DNA from: Planctomycetales bacterium | GTDB taxonomy: Bacteria; Planctomycetota; Planctomycetia; Planctomycetales; Planctomycetaceae | Direction of reading: 5' to 3' | Length of the DNA: 58,458 nucleotides | NCBI GenBank assembly: GCA_026400835.1 | Contig: JAPLOA010000005.1 | Location: 1-58,458, forward strand | Shown: one piece after another, positions 58,198 through 58,458 of the stretch | Layout of the letters: every line of letters begins with the position of its first letter | Position numbering within the stretch: position 1 is the first letter of the stretch | Notes under the pieces: generated by a model | What the model was told of the DNA's origin: nothing | Seen by the model: only the letters and a program-made list of their open reading frames with translations | The model's database searches: none | Made by a program: the position numbers and the translations under genes

Positions 58198-58458
58198 AAA
58201 AGGGGTCAGGTCTCTTTTCGGGGAAGCAGAACAGAAACCTGTTTCGGAAGCCCGACGTTTTGAGACAGAAGAATGATGACAAAATAATGTGGATTTCATC
58301 GCTGACGAAACGCGCCCCACTGTCGCACGCCATCATTTTGGATCTAAAAAGGGGTCAGGTCTCTTTTCGGGGAAGCAGAACAGAAACCTGTTTCGGAAGC
58401 CCGACGTTTTGAGACAGAAGAATGATGACAAAATAATGTGGATTTCAACGCTGACAAA
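58189..58458. repeat. Direct tandem repeat, 149-bp period
   Basis: TGGATCTAAAAAAGGGGTCA at 58189 recurs as TGGATCTAAAAAGGGGTCAG at 58339, followed by more than 100 nearly identical bases (GTCTCTTTTCGGGGAAGC and on). The first copy overlaps the end of the reductase gene, so the last codons (W-I-stop) seem to be inside the repeated unit. The words AAAAGGGGTCAGG are shared with the arms of the large palindromes. The second copy runs to the end of the window, so more copies may follow. Confidence 0.9.

Overview
The window looks like chromosomal DNA of a member of the Planctomycetota. The evidence is a DUF1549/DUF1553 gene followed by a DUF1501 gene, a DUF1559 pseudopilin-like protein with the H-X9-DG ending, PEP-CTERM proteins with an exosortase, two S23-type four-helix-bundle genes, many short intergenic repeat families, and weak or absent Shine-Dalgarno sites. 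Lineage below phylum cannot be read from the sequence by eye.

Most of the window (about 2.4 to 46 kb) is one very large surface-polysaccharide cluster, almost all on the + strand with short overlaps between many genes. In order it holds: an ABC-exporter ATPase of Wzt type; two FkbM methyltransferases; glycosyltransferases (GT2, GT4, GT61); an IS5-family insertion sequence; two more methyltransferases (one TylF-like); a run of GT2/GT4 enzymes with a third FkbM enzyme and a membrane acyltransferase; two related GT4 genes; an asparagine-synthase-like amidotransferase; four more glycosyltransferases with a left-handed beta-helix acetyltransferase; two tandem Wzy-like multi-spanning polymerases; the DUF1549-DUF1501 pair; two GT4 genes; a CDP-sugar module (RfbF, RfbG, an SDR enzyme, a cupin epimerase/isomerase); and three further glycosyltransferases ending near a WcaF-like acetyltransferase. 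I count 19 glycosyltransferases, five methyltransferases and three acyltransferases, which points to a long, methylated and acylated heteropolysaccharide. No flippase, Wza/Wzc-type export protein or ABC permease is visible.

From 46 to 58 kb the content changes to envelope sorting and regulation: a 5'-truncated DUF4058 gene, three PEP-CTERM proteins, an exosortase fused to an EpsI-like domain and overlapping a TPR membrane protein, a DUF1559 protein, a NusG/RfaH-family antiterminator on the - strand, and an RmlD-like reductase.

The most striking signal is non-coding. Arrays of degenerate 7-bp repeats (TTTGTCA/TGACCAA and relatives) sit at many gene boundaries with a fixed polarity: TTTGTCA after a gene, the reverse complement TGACCAA before the next gene. 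Five genes take their ATG from the last TGACCAA unit, several take their stop codon from the first unit, and two genes carry heptamers inside the coding sequence. At 45240-45449 a tandem duplication shows an array changing by exactly two heptamers while its gene-derived flanks stayed nearly identical. A second family, five copies of an about 80-bp palindrome, is scattered between genes. I consider the heptamer system the best candidate for something undescribed here.
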